Source: Paraburkholderia diazotrophica (GTDB lineage: Bacteria > Pseudomonadota > Gammaproteobacteria > Burkholderiales > Burkholderiaceae). Taken from it: DNA of 64,000 nt. Below the pieces are notes generated by a model, which saw nothing but the letters and a program-made list of their open reading frames with translations, ran no database searches and was not told where the DNA came from. Position 1 is the first letter of the stretch, and each line of letters starts with the position of its first letter. Position numbers and translations under genes: made by a program. Of the stretch, positions 1 to 12,902 are shown one piece after another. The stretch covers positions 40,583 through 104,582 of the forward strand of contig NZ_FNYE01000028.1 of NCBI RefSeq assembly GCF_900108945.1, written 5' to 3'.

Positions 1-2026
1 GCAGATTCGGCTGATCCGCAAGACCGAGCAGGTCTTCGAGCGGATACGTGACGAGCGGCGACGGCGTCACGGCGACGAACGCGAGCGCTTCGTCGACGGG
101 CGCATCGTCGGGCGGCGGCGCAGCGACATCATGCGGCGCGATGCCCGCCTGCTGGAACGCCTGCCACAACGCGGCGCGGTCGTCGGCGCGTTCCGCCTGC
201 GCGAGCGCGACCGGGTCGCGGCCATCGGCGCGCGGCGCCGTCTGCCCGACGCGATGGCGCCACACGATGTCTTCGCCGCGCCACCAGCCGGTAATAGTCG
301 GCAGATCGTGCGTGGTCGTCGTCGCGACGGCATCGCGGTCCCACTCGGCGGGCGACTTGAAGCCGCTGCCATCCTTCGTGCGCTCGAACCACAGCACGCG
401 GATGCCCGCGAGCCCGTGCTCCGTCAGACGCTCGCGCAATCCGGGCGGCACGGTGCCCAGGTCCTCGCCGATCACGATCGCGCGATGCCGCCACGATTCG
501 AGTGCGATCAGCCGCAGCATGTCTTCGAGCGGATAGCGCAGATACGCGCCGTTCTTCGCGGACTCGCCTTCGGGCACGAGCCACAGCCGCCGCAAGCCGA
601 GGATGTGATCGATGCGGATGCCGCCCGCGTAAGCGAGCGCGGTGCGCAGCATGTCGATGAACGCCGAGAAGCCCTGGTTGCGCATCGCGCGCGGCGAGAA
701 CGTAGTGAGTCCCCACGCCTGGCCCGCCTGGTTGAACAGATCGGGCGGCGCGCCGACGGAGACGCCTTGCAACATGTCGTCGCGATACGACCATGCGTGA
801 GAGCCCGCGCTGTCGCAGCCGACGGCGAGATCAGCGATCAGTCCGACGGACATGCCCGCGTCGCGCGCCGCGTGTTGCGCGTGCGACAGGCCCTTCGCAG
901 CGAGCCATTGCAGGAACAGATGGAACTCGACTTCATGCCGATGCTCGTTCGCGAACGCCTCGACTTCGGGGCTGCGCGGGTCCTGCAGCGGCTCGGCCCA
1001 TTTGCGCCAGTAGCCAACGCCTGTGTGCTGCAACTGAAACGCATGCAACGCTTCGAAGCGCGCGTGGTCTTCGAGCGCGCGGCCGCCGCGCTCGCAGAAG
1101 CCGTGAAATTCAAGCGCGCGCGGCAGGTCCTGCGCGCGGTCATTTGCGCAGAAGCGCTCGAACAGCACGCGCAACACCTTGAGCTTCAACGGGATCGCCG
1201 TCTTCCAGTCGATTAGCGGCAGCGGTTCGAGTTGCGTCCAGGCGTCGGCGGCACCTGCTGCATCGAGCGCGGCTTGCGCGGCCTGCGCGCCGAACACGGC
1301 GGCGGGATCGATATGCGTGACGTTCAGCCACAGACGCGACGACGGCGAATACGGACTGAAGCTTTGCGGCAGCGCGCTGAACATCGCGTGTGTCGGGCTG
1401 ATCGCGAGCGCATGCGCGCCGCGTTTCGCGCTTTCGATCGCCAGCGTCGCGAGGGCCGTGTAGTCGCCGATGCCGCCGTCGCCGATCCGGCGCAAGCCGT
1501 AGATCTGCGCGGCGATGCCCCACAGCGGCGGCGGGTTGGCGTCGTCGCCGTGCATTGCGTGCCACGCATCGGCGACGGTGTAGCAGCGCGCGGGCGCGAC
1601 CGCGAGCGTCATCCGGTGATCGTTGAGCACGAGCGTGTGATAGCCGGGCTCGTCGATTGGCGAGAGCAGCGCCGATTCGCCCTTGGGCGCCGTGAAGCGG
1701 CCGTCGATCAGCGAGCCGCTTTCCAGTTCGATCCGGTAGTGGCTGCCCGACTTGATCGCGGCGGCGGGCAACGCGATGCCGCGTCCGCATTCGACCGTCA
1801 TCAGCGGCGGCAGCTTGCGGCCGGACAGTTCGGCTTCGAGCGCGGCCGTGCTCTGGCGGACCTGGGTAGCGGTTGCGCACGGCAGGCCCATCCGCTCGAG
1901 CAGCGCGGCGAGCGTGCTGTCGGGCACGCGCTGTTTCCTGCGATGCGCGTCTTCCCATTCGACCTCGAAGCCTGCACGCGCGGCGAGGCTGTCGACGGGC
2001 ATACCGGGGCGTCGGGTAGTGGTCAA
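1..2026 (-). CDS. malQ: 4-alpha-glucanotransferase (amylomaltase), 3' end outside window
   Basis: GH77 amylomaltase that transfers alpha-1,4-glucan segments between maltodextrins in the cytoplasm. The GH77 signatures are readable: RIDHILGL with the nucleophile Asp near residue 471, IGEDLGTVP with the acid/base Glu near 517, and TTTHDLPT with the third Asp near 578. The last visible residues, EDLLGLADQPNL, match the family's C-terminal region, so a few dozen residues lie beyond the left edge. The chosen start is a TTG at 2026, preceded by AGGAG at the right spacing and lying 5 bp after the treZ stop. An in-frame ATG at 2002 is the alternative. The tight spacing to treZ indicates co-transcription. 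Confidence 0.93.
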   Translation of the reverse strand, partial: MTTTRRPGMPVDSLAARAGFEVEWEDAHRRKQRVPDSTLAALLERMGLPCATATQVRQSTAALEAELSGRKLPPLMTVECGRGIALPAAAIKSGSHYRIELESGSLIDGRFTAPKGESALLSPIDEPGYHTLVLNDHRMTLAVAPARCYTVADAWHAMHGDDANPPPLWGIAAQIYGLRRIGDGGIGDYTALATLAIESAKRGAHALAISPTHAMFSALPQSFSPYSPSSRLWLNVTHIDPAAVFGAQAAQAALDAAGAADAWTQLEPLPLIDWKTAIPLKLKVLRVLFERFCANDRAQDLPRALEFHGFCERGGRALEDHARFEALHAFQLQHTGVGYWRKWAEPLQDPRSPEVEAFANEHRHEVEFHLFLQWLAAKGLSHAQHAARDAGMSVGLIADLAVGCDSAGSHAWSYRDDMLQGVSVGAPPDLFNQAGQAWGLTTFSPRAMRNQGFSAFIDMLRTALAYAGGIRIDHILGLRRLWLVPEGESAKNGAYLRYPLEDMLRLIALESWRHRAIVIGEDLGTVPPGLRERLTEHGLAGIRVLWFERTKDGSGFKSPAEWDRDAVATTTTHDLPTITGWWRGEDIVWRHRVGQTAPRADGRDPVALAQAERADDRAALWQAFQQAGIAPHDVAAPPPDDAPVDEALAFVAVTPSPLVTYPLEDLLGLADQPNL

Positions 2027-2031
2027 GCGTG

Positions 2032-4005
2032 TCACTCCTGTGTCGACCAGAGTTGGCGCTTTAGCGCCTCACTCTGGTCCCATGCCGCGTAGCTGGCGTC
2101 GGCGTTCTTGCGCGCGTCGTGACCGACCGCGTACTCGCTGACGTTTCCCGTCAGCCACGCAACGAACGCATTCGACGGCAGCTCGCCCGCATCGACGCGA
2201 TCGCGCACGCGCGGCGGCGTCTCGAAGATCACCATGCCCTCGGGCTGTGTTTCGAGCCGCACCGCTTCGTTGGCGAGATTCAATGCGACCGACAGCGTCT
2301 CGCCGTCATCGAGCGTCCAGCGCGCAACGAGCGCGTTCGCATCGTGTCCGTCGTTCGCCTTCAGCACGGCCGCGCCGAGCGGCTTCGCGCGCTGCAGGCG
2401 CGGCGCGATCAGCTTCGCGCGCACGGCCAGCGCCGACTTGTAGAAGTGCATCCATTCGAACGCTTCCTTGTCGTCGGGCGTCTCGTTGCGGCGCGTGGCG
2501 GGCGGCGACGACTTCGCGAACGTCTGCGGATCGTTCGGATCGGGGATCAGCGCGCGGCGCTTTTCGTCGGCGAACGCCGTGAAGCGCGCGAATTCCTTAC
2601 GGCGTCCTTCGCGCACCGCGTTCGCGAGATCGCCCGTGTAGTCGGTGAAGAACAGGAACGGCTGCTTCGAGCCGTACTCTTCGTCCATGAACAGCAGCGG
2701 AATTTGCGGCGACAGCAGCAGCAGACCCGTCGCGGCGAGCAGCACGTCGTCGGCGCACAGCGCGCGCAGACGCTCGCCCATCGCGCGATTGCCGATCTGA
2801 TCGTGGTTCTGCAGGAACATCACGAACGACGTGGGCGGCAGATGGCCGCTCGGCTGGCCGCGCGCCTTGCCGTGATGAATCGGCGAAGGATCGCCCTGAT
2901 AGCCGAAGCCGCTGCCGAGTATCCGCGCGAGCTTGTGGATCGGCTGATCGGCGTAAGCGGCGTAATAGCCTTCGTGTTCGCCCGTCAGCAGCACGTGCAG
3001 CGTGTTGTGCGCGTCGTCGTTCCATTGCGCGGTGAAGTGCGTGTCGAGCAGGTTCGCCGTATTGCGCTCGTTTTCGAGCACGAGATGCACGTGACGCCCG
3101 TGCTGCATATGCGCGCGCACGTGATCGGCGAAACCGCGCAGCCACGCGTCGTTGTCGATCGCATGCACGGCGTCGAGGCGCAGGCCGTCGATCCGATATT
3201 CGTTGAGCCAGTAGAGCGCGTTATCGCTGAAGAACTCGCTCACTTCGCTGCGCTCGAAGTCGATCGCGGGGCCCCACGGCGTGTGCGTGCCTTCGCGGAA
3301 GAAGGGCTTCGCATACTGCTGCAAATAATTGCCGTCCGGCCCGAAGTGGTTGTAGACCACGTCGAGGAAGACGGCGAGGCCGAGTCCGTGCGCGGCGTCG
3401 ATCAGCGCCTTCAGATCGTCGGGGCGGCCATACGCGGAATCGGGCGCATACGGCAGCACGCCGTCGTAGCCCCAGTTGCGCTGGCCCGGAAAGTCGTTGA
3501 GCGGCATCAGCTCGATTGCGGTGACGCCGAGCGCGGCAATCTCGGGCAGCCGCTTCATCACGCCCGCGTAGCCGCCCAGCGTGCCGACGTGCAACTCATA
3601 CAGCACCGTTTCTTCCCACGGGCGCCCGCTCCAGTGCGTGTGCTGCCAGTGGTAGGCGCGCGGGTCGATCACTTCGCTCGGGCCGTGCACGTCCTGCGGC
3701 TGGAAGCGCGACGCGGGGTCGGGCACCAGCAGCGCGCCGTCGAGCTTGTAGCGATAGAGCGTGCCCGCGCCGCATTCTGCTTCCGTCTCGAACCAGCCGT
3801 TGCCTGTCGCGTTCATGTCGAGCGGGCCCTTCGCGGGGCCGCTTTCGATCATCACCTGCACGTTCGCGCACGACGGCGCCCACAGCCTGAAGCGCGTGCG
3901 CGGTTTCGCGCTCGCCGCACCGAGCAGCTGCGCGCCGAACGGCAGGCAGTGCGCGTGATGATGCGCGTGAGGGTCGATCGGACGTTCATGCATGATTGTC
4001 ACCAT
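2032..4005 (-). CDS. treZ: malto-oligosyltrehalose trehalohydrolase TreZ
   Basis: GH13_10 enzyme that releases trehalose from maltooligosyltrehalose, the second step of the TreY-TreZ route from linear glucan. The 657 residues contain an N-terminal beta-sandwich, then DVVYNHFGPDG, GLRLDAVHAI (nucleophile near 277), VLENERN (acid/base near 310) and LQNHDQIGNR (third Asp near 400). TreY is not in view and may lie left of malQ. The start is the first ATG; an ATG four codons later is equally possible, since neither has a clear Shine-Dalgarno. The last residues (DQSEALKRQLW) are encoded by a strong inverted repeat resembling an intergenic repeat elsewhere in the window. Confidence 0.95.
   Translation of the reverse strand: MVTIMHERPIDPHAHHHAHCLPFGAQLLGAASAKPRTRFRLWAPSCANVQVMIESGPAKGPLDMNATGNGWFETEAECGAGTLYRYKLDGALLVPDPASRFQPQDVHGPSEVIDPRAYHWQHTHWSGRPWEETVLYELHVGTLGGYAGVMKRLPEIAALGVTAIELMPLNDFPGQRNWGYDGVLPYAPDSAYGRPDDLKALIDAAHGLGLAVFLDVVYNHFGPDGNYLQQYAKPFFREGTHTPWGPAIDFERSEVSEFFSDNALYWLNEYRIDGLRLDAVHAIDNDAWLRGFADHVRAHMQHGRHVHLVLENERNTANLLDTHFTAQWNDDAHNTLHVLLTGEHEGYYAAYADQPIHKLARILGSGFGYQGDPSPIHHGKARGQPSGHLPPTSFVMFLQNHDQIGNRAMGERLRALCADDVLLAATGLLLLSPQIPLLFMDEEYGSKQPFLFFTDYTGDLANAVREGRRKEFARFTAFADEKRRALIPDPNDPQTFAKSSPPATRRNETPDDKEAFEWMHFYKSALAVRAKLIAPRLQRAKPLGAAVLKANDGHDANALVARWTLDDGETLSVALNLANEAVRLETQPEGMVIFETPPRVRDRVDAGELPSNAFVAWLTGNVSEYAVGHDARKNADASYAAWDQSEALKRQLWSTQE
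2047..2077. repeat. hairpin repeat inside the treZ 3' end
   Basis: The arms CCAGAGT-t-GGCGC and GCGCC-tc-ACTCTGG flank a TTTA loop and are followed by GTCCCATGC. The same architecture (GAGTT, TTTA loop, ACT..., CCCATGC) occurs in tandem at 45099-45235. Here it lies inside coding sequence and specifies the TreZ C-terminus. Confidence 0.7.
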
Positions 4006-4009
4006 TCAT

Positions 4010-4116
4010 CGGCGTGCTCATCGATGAGCGCATTCGTGTGCTCATTGACGGGCCCGTTCGCGTGTTCATTCGTGCGTTCGTGCATTCGTGCGTGCGTTCA
4101 TTCGTGCCTTCATTCG
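4010..4116. repeat. degenerate tandem repeat between glgX and treZ
   Basis: The 104-bp spacer between the glgX stop and the treZ start is almost wholly made of degenerate copies of a short unit of the form CATTCGTGCGTT. It reaches into the glgX stop codon. No promoter or terminator is obvious in it. Confidence 0.65.
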
Positions 4117-6323
4117 GATGGCTCGGGGTCCGGCATCGACGTGCCGGGGTCCGGCGGCAACGCGGTCAACAGACGCGGACCGTATTGCGCGCCCGCGCGC
4201 CAGCTCGCCTGCCAGTCCGCGTCGCCCGTTGGCTGCGCCGCGAGCACGACCATGCTGTGCGCCGCGACTTCCAGATCGGGCGCCGCGAGGGGAGCGGGCG
4301 GCGCTTGCGGGTCAGATGTATCGATGAGCACGTGCCATTCCAGGTGCGGCGGAGGCGGCGTGAAGCGCACGGCCGCCGCCGACGCGTTCAACATCATCAA
4401 CAATACTTCCGTTTCTTCGTTCAGGCCCGGGCCCGCGCGCCGCAGCGTAAACGCGCGGCCTTCGGGGTCCTGCCATGCTTCGATCGTGAGCGCTTCGCCC
4501 TGTTCGTCGAACCAGCCGACGTCGTAAAGGCCGGGCAGCACTTCGCGATCGCCGAACAGAAAGCGGTTTTCGCGCAACAGCGGGTGCTGCTTGCGCAACG
4601 CGATCATGCGCGCAAAGAACGCGGTCATTTTGCGCCCGTGCGGAAGCGCTGCGCGTTCCCAGTCCATCCACGAAATTTCGTTGTCCTGGCAGTACGCGTT
4701 GTTGTTGCCGCGCTGGGTGCGGCCCATTTCGTCGCCGGCGAGCATCATCGGCGTGCCGAGCGCGATGAAGAGCGTCGCGATCAGCGAGCGCGCGACGCGT
4801 TCGCGCGTTTCGGCGATGGCGGGATCGTCGGTCGGGCCCTCGATGCCCCAGTTCGAGCTGCAGTTTTCGTTGTGGCCGTCGTTGTTGTGCTCGCCGTTCA
4901 TCTCGTTGTGCTTTTGCGTGTACGAGACGAGATCGGCGAGCGTGTAGCCGTCGTGCGATGCGACGAAGTTGATCGATGCCGTCGGCTTGCGAAAGCGCCG
5001 GTTGAAGAGATCCGCGGAGCCCGTCAGACGTGCGGCGAGATCCGGCCGCATGCCGGCGTCGCCGCGCCAGAAGCGGCGCACGGAATCGCGGAAACGGTCG
5101 TTCCATTCGGCGAAGCCGGGCGGATGATTGCCGAGCTGATAGCCGCCGGGGCCGATGTCCCATGGCTCGGAAATCAGCTTGCGCTGCGACAGGATGGGGT
5201 CCTGGCGCAACGCGTCGAAGAAGCCCGAGCCGGGATCGAAACCCGAGTGCTCGCGTCCGAGCGTGACGCCGAGATCGAAACGGAAGCCGTCGATATTGAA
5301 GGCTGTCGACCAGTAGCGCAGCGAGTCCATCACCATTTGCAGCACGCGCGGATGAGGCAGGTTGAGCGTGTTGCCGCAGCCCGTGTCGTTGATGTGATGC
5401 CGTTCGTCGCCGGGTATGAGGCGATAGTAGCTGGCATTGTCGAGTCCGCGCCACGACACCGTGGGGCCCATTTCATTGCCTTCGCACGTGTGGTTGTAGA
5501 CGACGTCGAGTATCACCTCGATTCCTGCCGCGTGCAGTTGACGGACGGCGATGCGCATTTCGTCGAGCCGGTGCGCGGACAGATACGACGGCTCCGGCGC
5601 GAAGAATGCAGCTGTGTTGTAGCCCCAGTAATTGCGCAGTCCGCGTTCGACGAGAAAGCGGTCGTTGAGAAACGCGTGGACGGGCAGCAGTTCGACGGCG
5701 GTGACGCCGAGCTTGAGCAAGTGCTCGATGAATTCCGGCGACGCGAGCGCGGCGAAGCTGCCGCGCTCGGGCGCGCGCAGGTCCTTGCGCAGCATCGATG
5801 CGCCGCGCACGTGCGTTTCGTAGATGACGGTTTCGTTCCACGGCACGTTGGGGCGTTTGTCGTGGGACCAGTCGAACGCTTCGTCGACGACGACGCACTT
5901 CGGCATGGCGGGCGCCGAGTCTCGCCGGTCGATCGACAGGTCCATTCTGTTCGAGTGAACGCGATAGCTGAAGAGTGCATCCGACCATCTGAACTGACCG
6001 ATGAGCTTTCTCGCGTACGGGTCGAGCAGCAGTTTGTGCGGATTGAAGCGATGGCCGTTTTGCGGCTGATAGGCGCCGTGGGCCCGGAACGCGTAGACGG
6101 TGCCTGGGTGCGCGTGGGGCAGATAGCCGTGCCATATCTCGTCGGTGCATTCGGGTAGTGCGTAGCGTTTGAGTTCCTTTCGGCCTGTCGGCTCGAACAG
6201 GCACAGCTCGATTCGTTGCGCGTTCGCGGAGAAGACCGCGAAGTTCACGCCCAAGCCGTCCCAGCTCGAACCCAGGGGGTATGGGTTGCCCGGCAACAGT
6301 CGGTCTGGTAGTACATGGGACAT
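4110..6323 (-). CDS. glgX: glycogen debranching enzyme GlgX/TreX
   Basis: GH13_11 enzyme that hydrolyses alpha-1,6 branches of glycogen, supplying linear chains to TreY/TreZ and MalQ. The N-terminus (GNPYPLGSSWDGLGVNFAVFS) is a typical CBM48 start. Catalytic blocks are DVVYNHTCEGNEMGPT, GFRFDLGVTLG (nucleophile near 349), ISEPWDIGPGGYQLG (acid/base near 384) and VASHDGYTLADLVSY (third Asp near 456). The 737 residues are normal for the family. The ATG at 6323 is preceded by AAGGAA at good spacing. The gene lies upstream of treZ and malQ on the same strand, probably one transcript. Confidence 0.95.
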   Translation of the reverse strand: MSHVLPDRLLPGNPYPLGSSWDGLGVNFAVFSANAQRIELCLFEPTGRKELKRYALPECTDEIWHGYLPHAHPGTVYAFRAHGAYQPQNGHRFNPHKLLLDPYARKLIGQFRWSDALFSYRVHSNRMDLSIDRRDSAPAMPKCVVVDEAFDWSHDKRPNVPWNETVIYETHVRGASMLRKDLRAPERGSFAALASPEFIEHLLKLGVTAVELLPVHAFLNDRFLVERGLRNYWGYNTAAFFAPEPSYLSAHRLDEMRIAVRQLHAAGIEVILDVVYNHTCEGNEMGPTVSWRGLDNASYYRLIPGDERHHINDTGCGNTLNLPHPRVLQMVMDSLRYWSTAFNIDGFRFDLGVTLGREHSGFDPGSGFFDALRQDPILSQRKLISEPWDIGPGGYQLGNHPPGFAEWNDRFRDSVRRFWRGDAGMRPDLAARLTGSADLFNRRFRKPTASINFVASHDGYTLADLVSYTQKHNEMNGEHNNDGHNENCSSNWGIEGPTDDPAIAETRERVARSLIATLFIALGTPMMLAGDEMGRTQRGNNNAYCQDNEISWMDWERAALPHGRKMTAFFARMIALRKQHPLLRENRFLFGDREVLPGLYDVGWFDEQGEALTIEAWQDPEGRAFTLRRAGPGLNEETEVLLMMLNASAAAVRFTPPPPHLEWHVLIDTSDPQAPPAPLAAPDLEVAAHSMVVLAAQPTGDADWQASWRAGAQYGPRLLTALPPDPGTSMPDPEPSE

Positions 6324-6340
6324 GGTTTTCCTTTTTTTAT

Positions 6341-6700
6341 CTGCGACTGCTGTGCTGTTTTGCCCTTATCGCGGGCATCCGCGATGCGGTTTGTGTCTGC
6401 GACTGCTTTGTTTGGTATTTATGGCTTGCTGCCGGCATCCGCGTATGCGTTCGTTTGGCTTGCCCTTATCGCGGGCATCCGCGATGCGCCTCGCGGCGCA
6501 GGCGTTGCCCCTGTGCGGGGCGGCACCTACTTTTCTTTGCAGCGGCAAAGAAAAGTAGGCAAAAGAAAGCCGCTCACACCGCCAGTGCTTGACCTCTACC
6601 CACGGGCCCTCAACGTCCCCGTATTTCGCTCGGCAACGTACTGGGTCCATGTGCGTTGCCAACGCACTATCAAGCGCCTCACCTGCATCTGCACCCGAAT
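6341..6700 (+). repeat. dispersed intergenic repeat, copy A
   Basis: In order it contains CTGCGACTGCT, several copies of a unit with CGCGGGCATCCGCGATGCG, the block GTTGCCCCTGTGCGGGGCGGC, and a perfect hairpin. The hairpin arms are CCTACTTTTCTTTGC (6526-6540) and GCAAAGAAAAGTAGG (6545-6559) around loop AGCG. It continues with CTCACACCGCCAGTGCTTGAC and a less conserved tail. The whole order recurs in inverted orientation at 6890-7190. Similar elements are common between genes in Paraburkholderia genomes (from memory, not searched). Confidence 0.75.
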
Positions 6701-6889
6701 TACGGCCCGCGACTTCGAATATCCCCGGCCCCTTTGCGGCAAACTGTGTGTAGGCACTCGCACCACATTGGAAACCCTCGCTACGCGATGCGGCTCAAGT
6801 GCGGGCGTTGCCCTGCACGGCACAGCAACCTCATTCACTACCGACATGCGGCGCTGAAGCATTCGATATCCTTAGCCGTGCCACAGGTG

Positions 6890-7190
6890 CGTGAAGCGGG
6901 TGAGGCGTTTAGCTGGAGTGTTGGCAACGAACATCAGCGAGCACACTGTCGTATGAAGGATGGGGCCGTTGAAAGCCCGTGGGTAAACGTCAAGCACTGG
7001 CGGTGTGAGCCCGCTTTCTTTGCTTACTTTCTTTGCGGCGGCAAAGAAAGTGAGTGCCGCCCCGCACAGGGGCAACGCCCGCGCCGCGAGGCGCATCGCG
7101 GATGCCCGCGAAGGGCAAAGCAAACGAACGCATCGCGGATGCCCGCGAAGGGCAAAGCGCACCAAAGCGAAACAGCGGTCGCAGACAAAC
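6890..7190 (-). repeat. dispersed intergenic repeat, copy B (inverted relative to copy A)
   Basis: Read on the minus strand, this shows the same blocks in the same order as copy A: two units with CGCGGGCATCCGCGATGCG, the GTTGCCCCTGTGCGGGGCGG block, a shorter hairpin (ACTTTCTTTGC at 7026-7036, GCAAAGAAAGT at 7041-7051) and CTCACACCGCCAGTGCTTGAC. Copies A and B face each other tail to tail across about 190 bp. Confidence 0.75.
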
Positions 7191-7228
7191 GAACCTCAAA
7201 ACCAAACCAACAGCCTCGCAGAGAAAAA

Positions 7229-9446
7229 TCAATCTGCTCTCAGTACTACAGTCCCCAACGGCGGCAAGACCAACGAAGCCGACTGCGGCCGCCCATGCGC
7301 CGCCACCTCTTCCGTATAGATCACACCGGCATTCCCCACATTCGACCCGCCATAAACACCCGCATCCGTATTCACGACTTCGACCCAACGCCCCGGACGC
7401 GGCATGCCGACCCGGTATCCCTGCCGCGGCACCGGCGTGAAGTTGCAAACAGTGATGAGCTCGCGCCCCGCGCCGTCCACGCGCCGCCACGCAAACACGG
7501 AGTTCCCGGTGTCGTCGCCGACGATCCACTCGAACCCGCCAGGCTCCGAATCGAGCCGATGCAACGCAGGCTCCTCTCGATACAGCCGGTTCAGATCGCG
7601 CACCAGCCGCTGCACGCCGTGATGCAAGTCGTCATCGAGCAGATGCCAATGCGGCGAGCCGTCGTGATCGAACTCGGCCATCTGACCGAACTCGCCGCCC
7701 ATGAACATCAGCTTCTTGCCCGGATGCGTCCACATGAATGCGAAGTACGCTCGCAGATTCGCAAACTTCTGCCAGCGGTCGCCGGGCATCTTGCCGAGCA
7801 GCGATCCCTTGCCGTGCACGACCTCGTCATGCGAGAGCGGCAGCACGAACTTCTCGGAGTACGCATACACCATCGCGAACGTCATGTTGTGGTGATGCCA
7901 TCGGCGATGGATCGGGTCCTCGTGCATGTAGTGCAGCGTGTCGTGCATCCACCCCATGTTCCATTTGAACTGGAAGCCGAGTCCGCCGTCCTCCGTGCGC
8001 GCCGTCACGCCGGGCCAGGCCGTCGACTCCTCCGCAATCGTGATCGCGCCATGCACGTCCGGCATATGCTGCACTTCATGATTCAGCCGCTTCAGGAACG
8101 CAATCGATTCGAGGTTCTCGCGGCCGCCATAGATATTCGGCACCCATTCGTCCGCCGCACGCGAGTAGTCGCGATACAGCATCGACGCCACGGCATCGAC
8201 GCGCAATCCGTCGACGTGATAACGCTTGAGCCACGCAAGCGCCGATGCAATCAGGAACGCGCTCACCTCGTTGCGTCCGAGGTTGTAGATCATCGTGTTC
8301 CAGTCCTGGTGATAGCCCTCGCGCGGATCGGCATGCTCGTAGAGCGGGGTGCCGTCGAACTGCACGAGCCCGTGTGAATCGTTCGGAAAGTGCGCGGGCA
8401 CCCAGTCGAGTATCACGCCGAGCCCCGCTTCGTGCGCACGGTTCACGAAGCCCGCGAACTGCTCCGGCGTGCCGAAGCGCGCCGACGGCGCGAATTGCGA
8501 CAACGGCTGATAACCCCACGATCCGCCGAACGGATGCTCGGCGATCGGCATGAACTCGATATGCGTGAAGCCCATCTCCTTCGCGTATGGAATCAGACGG
8601 TCCGCGAGCTCGGACCAGTCGAGCCCGCGATGCCCTTCCTCTGCGATACGCAGCCACGACTCGGCATGCACCTCGTAGATCGAGATAGCGGATTGCACCG
8701 TCTGCCTCGCCGCGCGCGTCTGCATCCAGTCGCCGTCCGTCCACGCAAAGCGCTCGACGTCATCGACATGCGCAACCACGGAAGCCGTCGCGGGCGGCTT
8801 CTCCGTCTGCATCGCGCAAGGGTCGGCCTTCAGCGGCAACGGGTGGCCGTCGCGCGTCAGCATCTCGTACTTGTAGCGCGTGCCCGCGCCGATGCGCGGC
8901 ACGAACAGCTCCCACACGCCTGCCTGATGCCGCAGCCGCATCGGATGCCGGCGGCCGTCCCACGCATTGAAGTCGCCCACGACGGAGACGCGCCGCGCAT
9001 TCGGCGCCCACACGGCGAAGCGCACGCCCGGCACGCCGTCCATCGTGTAAGGCCGCGAGCCGAGGCATTCGAGCACCGCATACGGATCGCCCCACGCGAC
9101 GCGCTGCAACGGCTCGTCGCCGAGCACGGGGCCGAACGAATACGTGTCCTCGATTTCCTGAACGGGACCATGCCAGTCGATCCGCAAGCGATACGGCACT
9201 GCCTCGCTGACAGGACCTGCGAACAGGCCGCCCGGATGCAGTTGCTCCAGTTCGCCGAGCAGTCTGCCGTCGTCGCGCGCGATCACCGACACGTGCGCCG
9301 CGTTCGGCTGCATCGCGCGCACGACGTGGCCGGCGCTCGTGTGATGCATGCCGAGCTGCGAGAACGGATCGTGATGCCGCGCGTCGACGAGCGCATCCAG
9401 GTCCACGCGATGCAGACCGGCCGCTTCAAGCTGAACGTCGTGTTGC

Positions 9447-9454
<8 letters not shown>
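7229..9454 (-). CDS. glgB: 1,4-alpha-glucan branching enzyme GlgB
   Basis: GH13_9 enzyme that forms alpha-1,6 branches; with GlgE it builds branched alpha-glucan. An N-terminal domain and a CBM48 (around residues 130-220, with VSVVGDFNAWDGRRHPM) precede the barrel. Catalytic blocks are DWVPAHFPND, GLRVDAVASMLY (nucleophile near 418), TIAEESTAWPGV (acid/base near 473) and LPLSHDEVVHGKGSL (third Asp near 541). The ATG at 9454 is preferred because GGAGG lies six bases upstream; a GTG two codons earlier overlaps this site. The start overlaps the treS stop by 8 bp, so translation is probably coupled. Confidence 0.96.

Positions 9455-12891
<3,437 letters not shown>

Positions 12892-12902
<11 letters not shown>

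Larger units (their letters stand above)
6324..7228. other. 0.9-kb non-coding gap between glgB and glgX, filled with repeats
   Basis: No convincing coding sequence is seen. The gap is dominated by two facing copies of a roughly 300-bp repeat, listed separately. It separates the glgE-treS-glgB block from glgX-treZ-malQ, which may therefore have its own promoter on the right flank of glgX; none was clearly recognised. Confidence 0.7.

Noticed and set aside
2119..4527. Very long open frames opposite treZ and glgX
   Set aside because: They are Arg/Val/His-rich, resemble no family, and are antisense to genes with complete GH13 motifs. High GC keeps the opposite frames open.
6526..6559. Perfect 15-bp hairpin as an intrinsic terminator
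   Set aside because: No T-run follows on either strand, and the hairpin recurs as part of a larger repeat.
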